Assembly: GCA_005881595.1 (NCBI GenBank)
Contig: VBBY01000046.1
Coordinates: 1-55,533 of the forward strand
Origin: Betaproteobacteria bacterium
GTDB taxonomy: Bacteria > Pseudomonadota > Gammaproteobacteria > Burkholderiales > SG8-39
Direction of reading: 5' to 3'
DNA: 55,533 nt
The notes beneath the pieces were generated by a model that saw only the letters and a program-made list of their open reading frames with translations, was not told the DNA's origin and ran no database searches. Position numbers and translations under genes: made by a program. Shown piece after piece: positions 53,140 through 55,533 of the stretch (within the stretch, counting starts at the first letter, position 1; the number at the start of each line of letters is the position of its first letter).

Positions 53140-54903
53140 CTAGCCGGCGAGCGGGCCGGGACGCTTCAGGTAGCGGCTCCTGATCGCGTCCAGCGTCCAG
53201 TAGGCGAGGGCGCCGACAGTCCCCGTCGGGTTGTAGCCGCCGTTCTGCGGAAACGCGCTCGCGCCGACCACGAAGACGTTCGGCACGGCCCAGCTTTGCA
53301 GATACTTGTTGACCGCGCTGCTCGCGGGGTCGGCTCCCATGATCGCGCCGCCCGTGTTGTGCGTGCTCTGGTAGGGGACGATGGTGTACTTCTCGGTGCG
53401 CGGGGCGACGTTCATCTTCGACGGGCCGATCGCCTTGGCGATCTGCGCCGCCTTGTCGGTGAGCCACAGCGACATCTTGTGCTCGTTCTCGCGGCGATCG
53501 AAGGTCATGCGCAGCAACGGCAGGCCGTACGCATCGCGATACGTCGGATCCAGATCGAGGTAATTGCCGCGGTAGCTCTGGCAGGCCCCCTGGATGGTGA
53601 TCGGGAAGGAGCGGTTGAAGTAGGTCGCCACCGCGCGCTTCCATTCCGAGCCCCAGCGCGGCGTGCCGCGCGGCACCGGCCGTACTTCGATCGGCCGCGA
53701 GCCGCTGGTCGCCGCCTGGAAAAAGCCGCCGCCGATGAAGCCCAGCCCCGAATGGTCGAAGTTGTCGCCGTTGAATTCATCGATGGTCATGCCCATCCCG
53801 CCGGCCGCCATGAACTGGTTGAACACCCGGTCCTCGAAGAACAGCGTCACGCTGGAGGGCGTCTGGTAGGCGTAGTTGCGGCCCACGACACCGGTGTTGG
53901 CAGCCGGGTCGTAGGGCTTGCCGATGCCCGAGAGCAACATCAGCCGCACGTTGTTGAGCACGTAGGAGCACAGCAGCACCATCTCGGCCGGCTGCTCGAA
54001 CTCGCGGCCGCGCGAATCGACGTAAGTAACGCCGATGGCGCGCTTTCGGGCGGCGTCGAGGTCGACCTTGGTGACGTTGGCGTGGGTGCGCAGCTCGAAG
54101 TTCTTCTGCTTCATCAAGTTGGGCAGCACCGCGGTCTGCGGGCTCGCCTTCGCGCCCATCTCGCAACCGAAGAACTGGCAATAGCCGCAGTAGACGCAGG
54201 CATTGATGGTCGCGCCGTATTCGTTGGTGTAGGCACGCGAGAGCGCGCCGGTCGGCGTCGGAAAGGGCTTGTAGCCCATCTTCTCCGCGGCCTGCGTGAA
54301 GAGCGCGCCGGCGTAGGAGGTTTTGAGCGGCGGATTCGGATACTCGCGCGAGCGCGGTCCCTCGAATGGGTTGCCGCCGGGGACGATCCTGCCCCTGAGA
54401 TTGCCGGCCTTGCCGCTGATGCCGTAGAGATACTCGAAGCGGTCGAAATGGCGCTCGAGCTCGTCGTAGGTGACCCCCCAGTCCTGGCTGGTGCAGTCTT
54501 CCGCAAGCTGGCCCTTGCCGTAGCGCGCGAGCGTGCGGCTGCGGGTCTCGAAGTCCCAGGGCAGGAAGCGCCAGGTGAGGCCGCCCCAGTGCACGGCGGC
54601 GCCGCCGACGCCCTCGCCGGGGCGGAAAGAGCCGAGCTGGCGCATCGGCAGCGCGGTCTCGGCGGCATTGTTCCTGAACGTGATGGTCTCGCGCGAGAGG
54701 TCCTGCATCAGCTCGTGGCGGCCCACGTAGCGCAGCTCGTCGTGCACATAGGGCATGGCGAAGTCGGGATCGGTGTCGCGCCAGCGCCCGCGCTCCAGCC
54801 CGACCACCTTGAGTCCTGCCTCGGCGAGCTCCTTTGCGATGATCGTGCCGGTCAGGCCCACGCCGACGATCGCGACATCCACCGGTTTCAGCTTCGTCGC
54901 CAT
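53140..54903 (-). CDS. GMC family FAD-dependent dehydrogenase, gluconate/glucose dehydrogenase large-subunit type
   Basis: Flavoprotein catalytic subunit of a membrane-associated sugar or sugar-acid dehydrogenase. 587 residues from the ATG at 54903, which has AAGGA at 6-nt spacing. The FAD motif is VAIVGVGLTGTIIAKELAEAG (residues 9-29). A Cys cluster CVYCGYCQFFGC (Cys236, 239, 242, 247) resembles the Fe-S site of FAD-glucose and gluconate dehydrogenase large subunits. The GMC active-site region is STHNTGG and NPTGTVGA near the end. It follows its small subunit in the same operon; no cytochrome subunit is seen downstream, since the adjacent cyclase is convergent. Confidence 0.92.
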   Translation of the reverse strand: MATKLKPVDVAIVGVGLTGTIIAKELAEAGLKVVGLERGRWRDTDPDFAMPYVHDELRYVGRHELMQDLSRETITFRNNAAETALPMRQLGSFRPGEGVGGAAVHWGGLTWRFLPWDFETRSRTLARYGKGQLAEDCTSQDWGVTYDELERHFDRFEYLYGISGKAGNLRGRIVPGGNPFEGPRSREYPNPPLKTSYAGALFTQAAEKMGYKPFPTPTGALSRAYTNEYGATINACVYCGYCQFFGCEMGAKASPQTAVLPNLMKQKNFELRTHANVTKVDLDAARKRAIGVTYVDSRGREFEQPAEMVLLCSYVLNNVRLMLLSGIGKPYDPAANTGVVGRNYAYQTPSSVTLFFEDRVFNQFMAAGGMGMTIDEFNGDNFDHSGLGFIGGGFFQAATSGSRPIEVRPVPRGTPRWGSEWKRAVATYFNRSFPITIQGACQSYRGNYLDLDPTYRDAYGLPLLRMTFDRRENEHKMSLWLTDKAAQIAKAIGPSKMNVAPRTEKYTIVPYQSTHNTGGAIMGADPASSAVNKYLQSWAVPNVFVVGASAFPQNGGYNPTGTVGALAYWTLDAIRSRYLKRPGPLAG

Positions 54904-54905
54904 GA

Positions 54906-55533
54906 TCAATCCTTGCGCGTCAGCAGGACGTGCTTCGGATGCCCGTGCTCGTCCACCTGGGCTACTTTGTCGACGATATCCTGGATCGATACCGGCATGG
55001 CGTTGTAAGGCACGCCGTGCTGATCGACATGCGCCGTGTAGACGGCCGCCACGCCCGGGAAGCCGACCAGCTTCCAGCCGACCTTGTCGCGGTTGCCGCC
55101 ATAGATCGGATCGGCAAAGAAGCCCTCCAGCGTGTTCGCGAGCAGCATGTTGAAGAAGAACTGCGAGCGCACCCCCTCCAGCCCGATCTTGCCGCCGTCC
55201 AGGCCGCGCAGCACTTCATCCTGCTGCGCTGCCGTGAGCGCGCTGAAGCTGCTGCCGTATTGTTTCGCGCAATGCGCATTCACCTCGCCGATGCCGATGC
55301 GATACACCTGCTGCGGCGTGAGCGGAGACTGATAGCCTTGCTGCGGCGTGCCCTCGGGCCAGGGGCCCTGGCGATACATCTTCGCCATCGTCCCCCAGCC
55401 GCCGAACAGCTGCCGGTCGATGAAAGTGGCGACGCCGGCCTCCTTCGCGCCAGGGCCGAGCTCGTCGGCGGGAATCAGCCGCGCTACCGCCGCTTCGACG
55501 AAGGCGACTTCGGGCTGCGTCAGGTACATGTAG
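54906..55533 (-). CDS. gluconate 2-dehydrogenase subunit 3 family protein, 5'-truncated
   Basis: Small subunit of the FAD dehydrogenase, expected to carry a Tat signal and escort the large subunit to the periplasm. The visible part (from about residue MYLTQPEVAFVEAAVARLIPADE) contains the family blocks REAGV-type KEAGVATFIDRQLFGGWG, QGYQSPLTPQQVYR and FFNMLLANTLEGFFADPIYGGNRDKVGWKLVGFPG. The frame is still open at the window edge and no signal sequence is present, so the gene begins outside. It precedes the GMC subunit with a 2-nt gap between stop and start. Confidence 0.9.
   Translation of the reverse strand, partial: YMYLTQPEVAFVEAAVARLIPADELGPGAKEAGVATFIDRQLFGGWGTMAKMYRQGPWPEGTPQQGYQSPLTPQQVYRIGIGEVNAHCAKQYGSSFSALTAAQQDEVLRGLDGGKIGLEGVRSQFFFNMLLANTLEGFFADPIYGGNRDKVGWKLVGFPGVAAVYTAHVDQHGVPYNAMPVSIQDIVDKVAQVDEHGHPKHVLLTRKD

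Overview
The window is GC-rich, gene-dense DNA from a betaproteobacterium, most likely an uncultured Burkholderiales/Nitrosomonadales-type lineage. The evidence is gene order: rne, rluC, a HAD phosphatase and sppA are followed by maf, yceD, rpmF, plsX, fabH, fabD, fabG, acpP, fabF, then rpoE, mucA, mucB, mucD, lepA, lepB, rnc, era, recO, pdxJ, acpS and nagZ. That is the usual betaproteobacterial arrangement. Start and stop codons overlap by 1-20 nt at many junctions, and GTG and TTG starts are frequent. No stretch longer than about 240 nt lacks a gene.

Layout. (1) 1-6,891 is an accessory left flank: the 3' part of a molybdenum hydroxylase large subunit, a small lipoprotein-like gene, an exported quinoprotein resembling polyvinyl alcohol dehydrogenase, and a secreted SBBP-repeat beta-propeller protein. 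(2) 7,122-19,784 carries tRNA-Asn, tyrB, uvrB, a secreted propeller protein, a low-molecular-weight phosphatase, an FkbM methyltransferase, rne, rluC, a HAD phosphatase, a Rieske protein, sppA, a tetrapyrrole-methylase-type methyltransferase and maf. (3) 19,827-26,158 is the L32/phospholipid/fatty-acid operon. (4) 26,180-30,034 is the sigma-E envelope-stress operon, preceded by a good match to a sigma-E promoter. (5) 30,103-37,502 is the lepA-to-nagZ operon for translation, secretion and RNA processing. (6) 37,527-40,712 holds efp, divergent from uvrC-pgsA, then tRNA-Gly and tRNA-Cys. (7) 40,763-44,298 holds a zinc-ribbon membrane protein, a LysR regulator divergent from a pirin/azoreductase pair, tRNA-Leu and two small genes ending at a strong terminator. 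(8) 44,429-52,189 is a periplasmic oxidation cluster: two PQQ alcohol dehydrogenases, both with the Asp-x-Asp signature of lanthanide-dependent enzymes, two c-type cytochromes, a b561-type cytochrome, a secreted ankyrin protein and a TonB-dependent receptor. (9) 52,252-55,533 holds a class III cyclase fused to an FHA domain, and an FAD (GMC) dehydrogenase with the 5'-truncated gene for its small subunit.

How it fits together. The housekeeping core is conventional. The most distinctive part is 44.4-52.2 kb, which can be read as a lanthanide-associated alcohol-oxidation module: the dehydrogenases pass electrons to the adjacent cytochromes, and the TonB receptor would import a metal complex or substrate. 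Two features there suggest unusual expression control. An intrinsic terminator lies inside the signal-peptide codons of one cytochrome. A run of nine T separates the reading frames of the b561 cytochrome and the TonB receptor. Elsewhere, notable points are an EF-P with Arg at the usual Lys modification site, a perfect palindrome covering the rne ribosome binding site, and several likely CTG starts. All functional names rest on motif recognition and gene context; no database search was possible.
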